Source: a bacterium
GTDB lineage: Bacteria; Patescibacteriota; Saccharimonadia; Saccharimonadales; UBA4665
NCBI GenBank assembly: GCA_021846445.1
Contig: JAJZWY010000005.1
Location: 1 to 62,886 of the forward strand
Direction: 5' to 3'
Length of the DNA: 62,886 nucleotides
Positions within the stretch are counted from its first letter, which is position 1. Every line of letters starts with the position of its first letter. Below, piece by piece: positions 26,568 to 33,818 of this stretch. A model generated the notes under the pieces. That model worked only from the letters and a program-made list of their open reading frames with translations, had not been told where the DNA came from and searched no databases. The position numbers and the translations under genes were made by a program.

Positions 26568-27530
26568 TTAGGCTAAGAGTATTTTTTTTAAGTTCGATTT
26601 TAACTCAGTTGAAGTATTGCTTTTCATTAGGTTTAGGCGAATATCTTTAGCGCCATCAAAATTATTAATATACACTTTGCAAAATTTGTTAAGCAAAACG
26701 ATTGGTTTTTTGTCTTTCCAATATTTTTCAAAAAGATTAATATGTTTTTGAAATAATTTAATTTTTTGATTAGTAGCATAGCTCTCCCAAGGGCTATTTG
26801 GGCTAAAACCAAACGGATCTTGGAGTATCCCCCTTCCTATCATTACTCCATCTAGCTTATACTTTTTTATTAGATTTATTCCTTGTTTGTAATTTAAAAT
26901 ATCTCCATTAGCAATTATTTTTGTTTTTTTATAAATTTTATCCCTAAGTTTAATAATATCTGCAAAGTATTGATAATGAGCCGGGACTTTGCTCATTTCT
27001 TTTTTTGTTCTAGCATGAATTGTTAAATAATCTATTTTCTGCGAAAGTAAAAACTCTATCCAACTTAAATCAACCTGATTGTATCCCAATCTTGTTTTAA
27101 CGCTAATACTTAAGTCTTTATTCATCCCTTTTTTCGTCTGTTTTATTATTTCTTTTGCCAATTCTCTATTGTTAATCAATGCACTGCACGCACCATTTTT
27201 TGTAACTGTTTTATCTGGACACCCCATATTTAAATCGATACCAACAAACTTTCCATATCTTTGATTAGATATGTTTTTCGCTGTCTTATAAAAGTTTTCA
27301 GGTTTTAGGCCCCAAAGTTGAGCCACTAAATTACTCTCGTTCTCTTGGTGAATTAGTCTATCTTTAATTATTTCTTCTGCAGAACTATTAAGTCCATCTA
27401 CATTAGTAAATTCAGTAAAAAATAGATCAGGAGGATAGCATGTTTTTATAATCTGCCGAAATACTCTGTCGGTAATTCCATCCATTGGCGCTAGGATAAA
27501 TATCATTCTCTCATTTGTTTTATTAAACAC
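26568..27530 (-). CDS. dus: tRNA-dihydrouridine synthase
   Basis: A 320-residue FMN-dependent TIM-barrel enzyme of the DUS family. It has FILAPMDGITDRVFR (about 11-25), the active-site region DLNMGCPDKTVTKNGACSAL (about 100-119, with the catalytic cysteine in GACSAL), VKTRLGYN, the strand TIHARTKKEM and IANGDI with GVMIGRGIL at the FMN phosphate site. It reduces uridines in the D loop of tRNAs. It ends exactly where the convergent tRNA-Ile2 ends. It may use the ATG at codon 9 instead of the first one. Confidence 0.93.
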   Translation of the reverse strand: MFNKTNERMIFILAPMDGITDRVFRQIIKTCYPPDLFFTEFTNVDGLNSSAEEIIKDRLIHQENESNLVAQLWGLKPENFYKTAKNISNQRYGKFVGIDLNMGCPDKTVTKNGACSALINNRELAKEIIKQTKKGMNKDLSISVKTRLGYNQVDLSWIEFLLSQKIDYLTIHARTKKEMSKVPAHYQYFADIIKLRDKIYKKTKIIANGDILNYKQGINLIKKYKLDGVMIGRGILQDPFGFSPNSPWESYATNQKIKLFQKHINLFEKYWKDKKPIVLLNKFCKVYINNFDGAKDIRLNLMKSNTSTELKSNLKKILLA

Positions 27531-27543
27531 TCTCTAAGCCTTA

Positions 27544-28059
27544 TTATTGTTCAGAAAGTGTGTTCAGCTCACTGATTAATTCTTCGGCCCTATAAGTATA
27601 GTACTGCTTAGCCAAATCAGTAAAAATTAACCATTTTCTTTTTTCTGTTTGAGGATCACCCAATAAATCAATTATTCCCTTTAGATTCTTTTGAATTAGG
27701 TCATCACTCTCATCGCTATTGTGAAATCTATACAATACTCCAAAGTAATCTCTAATAACTTGCTTTATACTTTCGTTTATATCTTTACTTTTATCAGAAT
27801 CTAAATTATCGTCAGTTTCATAAAGCTCTATTTTTATTAAATTAATATCACATGCTTTTAATTCTTCAATAATTAAATGTTGTTCTTTTTCGATATCACT
27901 TACAGCAGTTTCTTTTCCACCATTAATCACTCTTAGGTCGGGGGGGGGACCGCCAGAAACAGGATGTCTTCGTATTGCCTTTTCTTGTTCCGGATCTATC
28001 GAAGAATTAATTACCGAAAATTGGGGTGGTTGATTATCACCTTTCTCTTTATTATTCAT
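27544..28059 (-). CDS. Hypothetical acidic protein with a C9 tract
   Basis: A 171-residue, hydrophilic, acidic protein without signal or membrane segment. The N-terminal third is polar and disordered-looking (GGPPPDLRVINGG near 37-49); the rest is helical (about 60-171). No family recognised. A run of nine C on the coding strand (27940-27948) encodes the three prolines; slippage here would cut the protein to about 40 residues, so expression could vary by phase. It overlaps the preceding 111-aa gene by eight bases and is followed by dus 13 bases on. Confidence 0.6.
   Translation of the reverse strand: MNNKEKGDNQPPQFSVINSSIDPEQEKAIRRHPVSGGPPPDLRVINGGKETAVSDIEKEQHLIIEELKACDINLIKIELYETDDNLDSDKSKDINESIKQVIRDYFGVLYRFHNSDESDDLIQKNLKGIIDLLGDPQTEKRKWLIFTDLAKQYYTYRAEELISELNTLSEQ
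27940..27948 (-). repeat. C9 homopolymer inside a coding region
   Basis: Nine G on the plus strand (C on the coding strand) in strongly AT-rich DNA, within codons of the 171-aa protein. It is a classic slipped-strand site. Confidence 0.85.
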
Positions 28060-28387
28060 GATTACTACCTTTCTGATTACTACCTTTCTGGTTCAATTCT
28101 TGCGCCTGCCACCGTATTCTTAAAAAATCTGCTTGTTTTCCTGGATAATTATTGATGTCTTCTTTTTCCCAGTCAATATCCTCTCCTTTTTCCACCTTTT
28201 GATGTAATATTTCTATATCTATTTCAGCCTTTTCTTTTTTTTGTTGCATGCCTCTTTGATAAGCTTCTTGGAGTACCTTTTTTATTTTCTGAGTAGTATC
28301 GTTTGATACTTTGTGTTCAGGACCAAAATAGCCAAGATCTTCATGTGCACTAAAATTAATTTCAGGATCTTTTTCCATCCACTTCAT
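28052..28387 (-). CDS. Hypothetical small acidic helical protein
   Basis: A 111-residue hydrophilic protein, rich in Lys/Glu, with a predicted helix from about 33 to 70 (KIKKVLQEAYQRGMQQKKEK). No family recognised. The C-terminus carries a duplicated pentapeptide QKGSN-QKGSN encoded by a 15-base tandem repeat. It overlaps the start of the 171-aa gene by eight bases, so the two are translationally coupled and probably act together. Confidence 0.55.
   Translation of the reverse strand: MKWMEKDPEINFSAHEDLGYFGPEHKVSNDTTQKIKKVLQEAYQRGMQQKKEKAEIDIEILHQKVEKGEDIDWEKEDINNYPGKQADFLRIRWQAQELNQKGSNQKGSNHE
28060..28089 (-). repeat. 15-base tandem repeat, two copies
   Basis: GATTACTACCTTTCT occurs twice head to tail at 28060-28074 and 28075-28089, encoding the duplicated QKGSN at the end of the 111-aa protein. 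The in-frame period means copy-number change alters length without breaking the frame. Confidence 0.85.
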
Positions 28388-28411
28388 TATATAATAATAT
28401 TCCCATAATGT

Positions 28412-29527
28412 CTACTCCCATTTGAATACTTTAAAGGCAATAATGTATACAATTATTAACCAGATTAGCACCAGGCCTAGATCTGTTTTAATCTGGAGAA
28501 GATTTTTACCATCCGTTGTCAATAACCGAAGTCCATCTATAACAGGTGTAAGCGGAAGATATTCGGTTATTTTTTGGAGCCATATAGGCATGTCAAATCT
28601 AGGAAAAAAAGTTCCAGATAAAAATAACATTGGGAAAACAATTATGTTACTAAGGGGAGCGGCCTGTCTTTCGTTTTTGGCCCATCCTCCAATTGCAAGC
28701 CCTATTCCAAGGATCATAAAAATAGATAGAATAGTATAAATTAAAATATTAATGTAATTCCCACTAATTTTTAGGTGGAATACTTCTAGGGCAACAATAA
28801 ACTGTATTCCAATCGATAAAACACCAGTAATCGCCTGAGAAAACATTGTTGCCATAAAATATTGCCATACTTTCAGTGGAGTTGTATGAAGTCTTCGTAA
28901 GATCCCTTGTTTTTTTAATTCTGGAAAAACATTAATGGGTCCAAATATTCCTATACCGATAATTGAAAAACCAAGCAATCCAGAAAACGTATAGTCAAAT
29001 GTAGTTAAACTTTTTTGAGATAATTGCGTAGATATAACCCTAAAGGGCTGATTAACTTTAATAAATCTTTGATTTATTTCTTTTAACTGAGCCTCTATTA
29101 GGGTTGAGATTGTTTGACCAGATATTTGGTCATTTTGAGTATAAAGAACCTGAACAGTTCCACTTGGAATATGGTCTTGATTAATTTTTCCAAACGATGG
29201 AGATAATAATATTGTCCCATCAATCTGACCATTTTCCATAGAATTTTTGGCCAATTTTAAAGTATTTAAATTTGATTCGATTTTGAAAATCTTGGATTTA
29301 TTAAATTGACTCACGATCTGTCTAGAAAACAATGAATTAGATTGATTAATTACGGCAACATTAAATGATACATGGCTGTTCCCGTTGGCTATTTCTCCAA
29401 AGACAAATAAAAATATTAACGGAAAAAGAATGCTAAAAAATATAGCTAAACGATCTCTAAAAAATCTTTTAGTGCCTATTTTAGTAAAAACCAGTACGGT
29501 GTAAAATTGTTTTTTAAGATCTTTCAC
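28412..29527 (-). CDS. ABC-2 type exporter permease
   Basis: A 371-residue ABC-2 membrane subunit. TM1 (about 26-44, FSILFPLIFLFVFGE), a large outer domain (about 50-175) and five further membrane segments in the C-terminal half. FSGLLGFSIIGIGIF and PLTPVIDGLRLLT (near 335-347) match the drug/lipid/polysaccharide export permeases of the ABC-2/DrrB type. It starts one base after the ATPase gene ends, so it is the second gene of a two-gene transporter operon. Substrate unknown. Confidence 0.88.
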   Translation of the reverse strand: MKDLKKQFYTVLVFTKIGTKRFFRDRLAIFFSILFPLIFLFVFGEIANGNSHVSFNVAVINQSNSLFSRQIVSQFNKSKIFKIESNLNTLKLAKNSMENGQIDGTILLSPSFGKINQDHIPSGTVQVLYTQNDQISGQTISTLIEAQLKEINQRFIKVNQPFRVISTQLSQKSLTTFDYTFSGLLGFSIIGIGIFGPINVFPELKKQGILRRLHTTPLKVWQYFMATMFSQAITGVLSIGIQFIVALEVFHLKISGNYINILIYTILSIFMILGIGLAIGGWAKNERQAAPLSNIIVFPMLFLSGTFFPRFDMPIWLQKITEYLPLTPVIDGLRLLTTDGKNLLQIKTDLGLVLIWLIIVYIIAFKVFKWE

Positions 29528-30289
29528 TTAATCCCTTAACGCCTTTCCTGTTAGATCAATAAAAACATCATCTAGACTAGCCTGTTCAACTTTCTGGACT
29601 TTCTTAAAGCCTCTTTTTAAGAGTTGGAGAATTAAGTTTTTGGGAGAATCAAGTGCGATAATTTTGCCATGATCCATAATAGCTACACGATCACACAATA
29701 ATTCAGCTTCATCAAGATAATGCGTAGTCATTATTACCGTCACACCCCTATCCCTGATCATTTTTATTAATTCCCAGAGATTTCTTCTAGCTTGTGGATC
29801 TAATCCAGTCGTTGGTTCATCTAAGAAAAATACTTTAGGTCTATGTACTAAAGCAACAGCTATGCTTAATCTTTGTTTTTGTCCACCACTCAATTGCTCC
29901 GCATAGCTATTGGTTTTTTCACCAAGCTGAACTTCATTCAAAAAATCTTGAGCATTTACCCTTTCACCATAAGCAGCTGCAAACATTTCTATTATTTCAC
30001 TAAGTTTCTGTTTATCCTGAAATGCCGGCATCTGAGGTTGCACGCCAATAATCTTTTTAATTTGATCTGGATATTTTTCGACATCTATTCCATCAAGGAA
30101 TATAGAGCCACCATCTATTTCGCGCATTGTCTCGATCATTTCTAGGGTAGTTGTTTTACCCGCTCCATTAGGTCCCAAGATTCCAAATATTTCTCCCATC
30201 TTTACTTCAAGATTTATTCCATTAACTACTGCCTTACCGTCATATAATTTTCGAAGGTCTTTAAGCTTTAAAATAATCTTTGACATCAA
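29528..30289 (-). CDS. ABC transporter ATP-binding protein (partner of ABC-2 permease)
   Basis: A 253-residue ATPase with Walker A GPNGAGKTT (about 38-46), Q-loop GVQPQMP, signature LSGGQKQRLS (about 131-140), Walker B VFFLDEPTTGLDP and switch histidine TTHYLDEAE. It energises the membrane subunit encoded next to it. The DrrA/CcmA-like architecture fits export of hydrophobic compounds or glycan precursors. A minus-strand terminator at 30326-30353 separates it from the upstream 64-aa gene, so it has its own promoter. Confidence 0.93.
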   Translation of the reverse strand: MMSKIILKLKDLRKLYDGKAVVNGINLEVKMGEIFGILGPNGAGKTTTLEMIETMREIDGGSIFLDGIDVEKYPDQIKKIIGVQPQMPAFQDKQKLSEIIEMFAAAYGERVNAQDFLNEVQLGEKTNSYAEQLSGGQKQRLSIAVALVHRPKVFFLDEPTTGLDPQARRNLWELIKMIRDRGVTVIMTTHYLDEAELLCDRVAIMDHGKIIALDSPKNLILQLLKRGFKKVQKVEQASLDDVFIDLTGKALRD

Positions 30290-30325
30290 GTATCAATTAT
30301 ATCGCATTATTTTCTTAAAATTAAA

Positions 30326-30353
30326 AAGCCCGAGTACTTCAATACCCGAGCTT
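30326..30353 (-). terminator. Rho-independent terminator after the 64-aa gene
   Basis: On the minus strand AAGCTCGGGTA and TACTCGGGCTT form an 11-pair stem including two G-U pairs, with a six-base loop, followed by TTTAATTTT. Because the pairing relies on G-U, it works on the minus strand only. Confidence 0.75.
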
Positions 30354-30372
30354 CTTATTAATTATTTCTTAA

Positions 30373-30567
30373 TTATTTTCTTTTAACTGTTAAAAATCCG
30401 TTTCGGGGATTTTCGTTTACCTCGTAACCCGATGGAAGTTCAGTTCCTTCTGGTCTTTGATCTTTACTAAAATAATAGATAGTTTGTTTCTTTCCACCAC
30501 GGAGAACTACATCTTTTGAATTAAGATAGTAAGTTACACCTTTTGAGTTTGTGTGCTTATATGCCAT
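30373..30567 (-). CDS. Small conserved-looking basic protein (64 aa)
   Basis: A 64-residue soluble basic protein (MAYKHTNSKGVTYYLNSKDV then GGKKQTIYYFSKD) with beta-rich content, probably one small domain. It resembles a short protein I associate with CPR/Saccharibacteria genomes, but I cannot name it, and the resemblance is from memory only. It has its own consensus promoter, a good ribosome site (GAGGGAG) and its own terminator, so it is a stand-alone, probably well-expressed gene. Confidence 0.75.
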   Translation of the reverse strand: MAYKHTNSKGVTYYLNSKDVVLRGGKKQTIYYFSKDQRPEGTELPSGYEVNENPRNGFLTVKRK

Positions 30568-30604
30568 TTTTACTCCCTCTCTTTAAAATTAATAATGTAA
30601 CCTT

Positions 30605-30634
30605 AACATACTCTTGAATAGTTTTAGTTGTCAA
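30605..30634 (-). promoter_or_regulatory. Promoter of the 64-aa gene
   Basis: Minus strand: consensus -35 TTGACA (30629-30634), -10 TATGTT (30605-30610), 18-base spacer. Confidence 0.7.
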
Positions 30635-30751
30635 CAGTTTTTACTACTACCCAGTCCATTTTAAGATTAGTAACAGATAGATATTTAGTTTTGTAAATAT
30701 TACTATTATTTTTATTGTCCAATCAGTTTTAATTAAAATTCTGTTTTTTAC

Positions 30752-30780
30752 TTGATTTCGGTTATGCTCTATATTAAACT
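30752..30780 (+). promoter_or_regulatory. Promoter of the 30815 gene
   Basis: -35 TTGATT (30752-30757) and -10 TAAACT (30775-30780) with a 17-base spacer, about 35 bases before the ATG. Confidence 0.55.
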
Positions 30781-30814
30781 ACCTAGAGAAATAAATTAAG
30801 AAAGGTGGAAGAAC

Positions 30815-31462
30815 ATGGACTTAAACAGTCGCAATCAGTATCCTGGTTCAGTAAAACCAGCTACTCCAAACAATGAACAACCTACTGGTGGGTATAGTCC
30901 CAAGATGCCATTGGCAAAATCTAAACGTGGAGATAACAATAAGTTAATGAAATGGTCTAGAATAGTTTTGACTGGATCAATAGCAATAGTGTTAATCGCT
31001 TTGGTAGTTTTTCTAATTTACGGTAATTACTCTATAAATGAAAATAAATATATTAACACTTCTGATATGCAAGCTGTCTTTTTAAACACAGGACAGGTTT
31101 ATTTTGGTAATATTAAGGCTGTCAATAGCCAATATCTAGATCTAGTCAACATTTTCTATTTACAATCAACGTCTCCTAGTGGTTCTACCAGTTCTAAGGC
31201 TGCTAATTCATTAGTACTTATTAAACTCGGATGTGAATTACATGCTCCTCTTGATCAGATGGTTATAAACAATTCTGCTGTAACTTTCTGGGAAAACCTT
31301 TCGCCAGCAGGTCAAGTTTCTAGGGCTGCCGCAACTTACTGGAAAGAACATCCTAATGGCCAAAAATGTACAAATCAATCTACATCCCCCGGAGCTAGCA
31401 CAAGTACAACTCAACCCGCAACACCAAATACACCATCTTCTAGTATTTCAACTAAGCCCTAA
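30815..31462 (+). CDS. Membrane-anchored protein with Ser/Thr/Pro-rich tail
   Basis: A 215-residue bitopic protein: polar Pro-rich cytoplasmic start (about 1-45), membrane segment near 49-71 (VLTGSIAIVLIALVVFLIYGN), an outer domain with AVFLNTGQVYFGNIKAVNSQYLDL (about 85-108) and a Ser/Thr/Pro-rich tail (about 185-215). The sequence TGQVYFGNI..VNSQYLDL is the kind of beta-domain seen repeatedly in CPR surface proteins, but I cannot name it. ATG at 30815 has GGTGGA upstream. The Ser/Thr/Pro-rich tail may be glycosylated, given the sugar-transfer genes in the window. Confidence 0.68.
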   Translation: MDLNSRNQYPGSVKPATPNNEQPTGGYSPKMPLAKSKRGDNNKLMKWSRIVLTGSIAIVLIALVVFLIYGNYSINENKYINTSDMQAVFLNTGQVYFGNIKAVNSQYLDLVNIFYLQSTSPSGSTSSKAANSLVLIKLGCELHAPLDQMVINNSAVTFWENLSPAGQVSRAAATYWKEHPNGQKCTNQSTSPGASTSTTQPATPNTPSSSISTKP

Positions 31463-31503
31463 GCAACACTCTTGATTTGTGGGTTAATTAATTTATTTGT
31501 TCG

Positions 31504-31725
31504 ATGACTATTGAGCCAAAGCTAATCCAAGAAATTAAACCAATCAATAGATCTCAAAATGAAGGTAAATCTGCCAGAGATCATCAATTTGAAGATAGTT
31601 CTCCTCAAAATAACTCCAAGGTAGAAAAACAAAAAACGATCCCTGTTCTTGTCATAATAGTAACGCTTATTATATTTGTCGTACTATTAATGCTTAGCGT
31701 TTATTCTTATTTAAAAAGCAAGTAA
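31504..31725 (+). CDS. Small single-span membrane protein (73 aa)
   Basis: A 73-residue protein with a hydrophilic N-terminal half and one C-terminal membrane segment (about 47-69, PVLVIIVTLIIFVVLLMLSV) ending in SYLKSK. No family. It is 41 bases after the 30815 gene on the same strand and could be co-transcribed. The tail-anchored layout would leave the polar part in the cytoplasm. Confidence 0.5.
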   Translation: MTIEPKLIQEIKPINRSQNEGKSARDHQFEDSSPQNNSKVEKQKTIPVLVIIVTLIIFVVLLMLSVYSYLKSK

Positions 31726-31769
31726 ATGATCTAAATAGTTACTGTTAGCATAGTCAACATAGGCTATAA

Positions 31770-31788
31770 ATTGACCCTCAAGGTCAAT
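31770..31788 (+). repeat. Perfect inverted repeat in an intergenic region
   Basis: ATTGACC and GGTCAAT form a seven-base stem with a five-base loop. It lies between the 73-aa gene and the convergent murC end. It lacks a U run, so a terminator is unlikely; it may be an operator or a chance hairpin. Confidence 0.35.
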
Positions 31789-31897
31789 AAATTAAGGCTT
31801 TAATCCTAATTATGAGTGACACTACCCTTAAAAGAGAACTATTTAAGAAATTGGTGTGACTTACCGTCCCTAAAACAAACCATAAAACCACTATTAA

Positions 31898-33196
31898 TTA
31901 AGAGCTAAACTCTTTTCTAAGCCATTCATCTAAGCTATCCCCCCCTCCCCCAGAGATAGCTAAAACTAGATCATTCCGATCTAAGTGATTTTGAATCTTA
32001 GATTTGAGGGTTGCATTTATTTTTGCAGGTTCAGCAATACTTGGATTATCCATATATTTAATCAACTCATCAGGAGATAGTATTTTCATAGTAGGGTCTT
32101 CTCTAGCCAAATAACTATCTACCCAATAAAGTCTATCTACTCCCTGAAAAAGATCCTTGTATTGTTCTTTAATATAATATTGTCTTCGATTAGTTAGAGG
32201 TTCATAAATTAAAACAATTTTCTGTTTAGTTTTAGTAGTCATTTCTGTAGCCACATTAAGTACTGCTTTAATTTTTTCGGGAGTATGGGCGTAATCTGTA
32301 TATAAATTTGGAATAAGCTCTTCCATTCTTCTTTGAAGTCCAGGGAAATTACCAACAAGTCCAAATAACTTAGTCTGATTAATCCTAAATAGTTTATGTA
32401 TGGCTTTTATGGTCAAATAAGCGTCCATTCTATTATATTTTCCCAAAAGCTTAATTTGATCTAAAGTCTTTTGATTAATCTTAACTATTTGGATGTTTGG
32501 TTTCTGAATTATTCCCAAGTATTTAAAATCATCTTCCCAAATGATTGATGTTTGGGATGATTCAATAAATGTTCGAAATGCCTCTTTATATTCTTCCCTT
32601 GTGTTGTATATCTCGTGATGATCCCAAGATAGGCCACTAATTAATGATAGAGTCGGGCTAAATGTTAGAAAATTCCTATCAAATTCATCGGCTTCATATA
32701 TGAAATACTCGGATTTAGGATTATATTCTGCTTGATCCGCAAAATTAACTGATGCCGGTAAAAGATAACTAACTGAAATACCTAAAACTTTAAATAACCA
32801 CAAGAGCATTGCCGTAGTAGTCGTTTTGCCGTGAGTACCTGCTATCGCTATTAGTTTTAGTTTTTTAAGTTGAATAAAGTAACTAATAAACTGATCTCTT
32901 TTAGTAATTTTAATGTTGTTTGTTATGGCAAATTTTTCTTCTGGAAAATCTGGGTTTTCCAAAGGTAAGGCTGAACTATAAACAATCCAATCAATTTTTT
33001 GTTTTTGTTGGGTTATTCTAAGACTTTTTAGAGTATCTCCTAGATCAATATTTTTAATCCCATTATTTCTTAAATAAATTACGTTTTTAGAATTTTGTTT
33101 ATCCGATCCACTAACCTTAAAACCAGCTTGTTTTGCCAATAAAGCAAGCGGTGTGATACCTGCACCCCCTATCCCTAAAAAATAGATATGTTTCAT
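31898..33196 (-). CDS. murC: UDP-N-acetylmuramate-L-alanine ligase (MurC/Mpl family)
   Basis: A 432-residue Mur ligase. The N-terminal UDP-binding domain begins HIYFLGIGGAGITPLALL, the ATP site is AIAGTHGKTTTTAMLL (about 118-133), and the middle domain carries EADEFDRNFLTFSP and SWDHHEIY. It adds L-alanine to UDP-MurNAc in the cytoplasm. The YEADEFDRNF stretch has some likeness to the peptide-recycling ligase Mpl, so substrate is slightly uncertain. Near the C-terminus, AISGGGGDSLDE is encoded by a G-rich tract (GGGGGAGGGGGGG at 31939-31951 on the coding strand) that is slip-prone. Confidence 0.88.
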   Translation of the reverse strand: MKHIYFLGIGGAGITPLALLAKQAGFKVSGSDKQNSKNVIYLRNNGIKNIDLGDTLKSLRITQQKQKIDWIVYSSALPLENPDFPEEKFAITNNIKITKRDQFISYFIQLKKLKLIAIAGTHGKTTTTAMLLWLFKVLGISVSYLLPASVNFADQAEYNPKSEYFIYEADEFDRNFLTFSPTLSLISGLSWDHHEIYNTREEYKEAFRTFIESSQTSIIWEDDFKYLGIIQKPNIQIVKINQKTLDQIKLLGKYNRMDAYLTIKAIHKLFRINQTKLFGLVGNFPGLQRRMEELIPNLYTDYAHTPEKIKAVLNVATEMTTKTKQKIVLIYEPLTNRRQYYIKEQYKDLFQGVDRLYWVDSYLAREDPTMKILSPDELIKYMDNPSIAEPAKINATLKSKIQNHLDRNDLVLAISGGGGDSLDEWLRKEFSS

Positions 33197-33220
33197 AATT
33201 TAAGTATATAATTTAATTAG

Positions 33221-33811
33221 ATGATCAAAAAATTATCTTTTTTTAAAAAAAGAGTAATTCGTTATTTACTACTACTAACGATATTGTCTTTTATAATTTC
33301 ATTATTTGCACTCAGGTCAAATTATGAACATATGGTCTCTTTAAGGTCTGCCCTTTATAGAGCAGATAAAAATAATGGAAATGTTAGTTTGGCTCTTACT
33401 AATTTACAAAAATATGTTACATCTAATATGAATACCAACCTATCTTCTGGTAATGGATCAATTTATCCACCAATTCAGCTTAAATATACTTACCAACGAC
33501 TTCAAAATAAAATAAGTACTCAAGCTAGTGCACTTAATACAACTATCTACACCCAAGCTGAGGATTATTGTCAGTCTAAAATACCTATCGGTTTTTCTGG
33601 AAGATATAGAATTTCTTGTGTCGAACAATACATCAACACTCACGGGTTAGCTAGTGAACAAATACCCAAAGCACTTTATGAATTTGATTTTGTAACACCA
33701 CTATGGAGTCCTGATTTTGCAGGGTGGATGACCTTGATTACAGCTATTTTAGGTTTATTGCTTCTTATATCTATACTAGTTAATGTCTGGAACTCTTATT
33801 TTAATTCCTAA
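33221..33811 (+). CDS. Two-span membrane protein of unknown function
   Basis: A 196-residue protein with an N-terminal basic anchor and membrane segment near 13-30 (YLLLLTILSFIISLFAL), an outer domain of about 130 residues with two cysteines and a second membrane segment near 166-188. No family recognised. It is divergent from murC and convergent (seven-base gap) with the 661-aa gene. Both ends in the membrane with a loop outside is the simplest topology. Confidence 0.55.
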   Translation: MIKKLSFFKKRVIRYLLLLTILSFIISLFALRSNYEHMVSLRSALYRADKNNGNVSLALTNLQKYVTSNMNTNLSSGNGSIYPPIQLKYTYQRLQNKISTQASALNTTIYTQAEDYCQSKIPIGFSGRYRISCVEQYINTHGLASEQIPKALYEFDFVTPLWSPDFAGWMTLITAILGLLLLISILVNVWNSYFNS

Positions 33812-33818
33812 TAGTTCT

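Noticed and set aside
26426..26650. Open frame of 74 codons on the plus strand
   Set aside because: It runs straight through tRNA-Ile2 and into dus; composition follows the tRNA, so it is a shadow.
31770..31788. Terminator after the 73-aa gene
   Set aside because: The stem is perfect but there is no U run, so it is listed as an inverted repeat only.
31939..31951. G-rich tract near the murC C-terminus as a phase-variation site
   Set aside because: It encodes the expected Gly-rich end and murC should be essential; the tract is interrupted by an A, so switching is unlikely.
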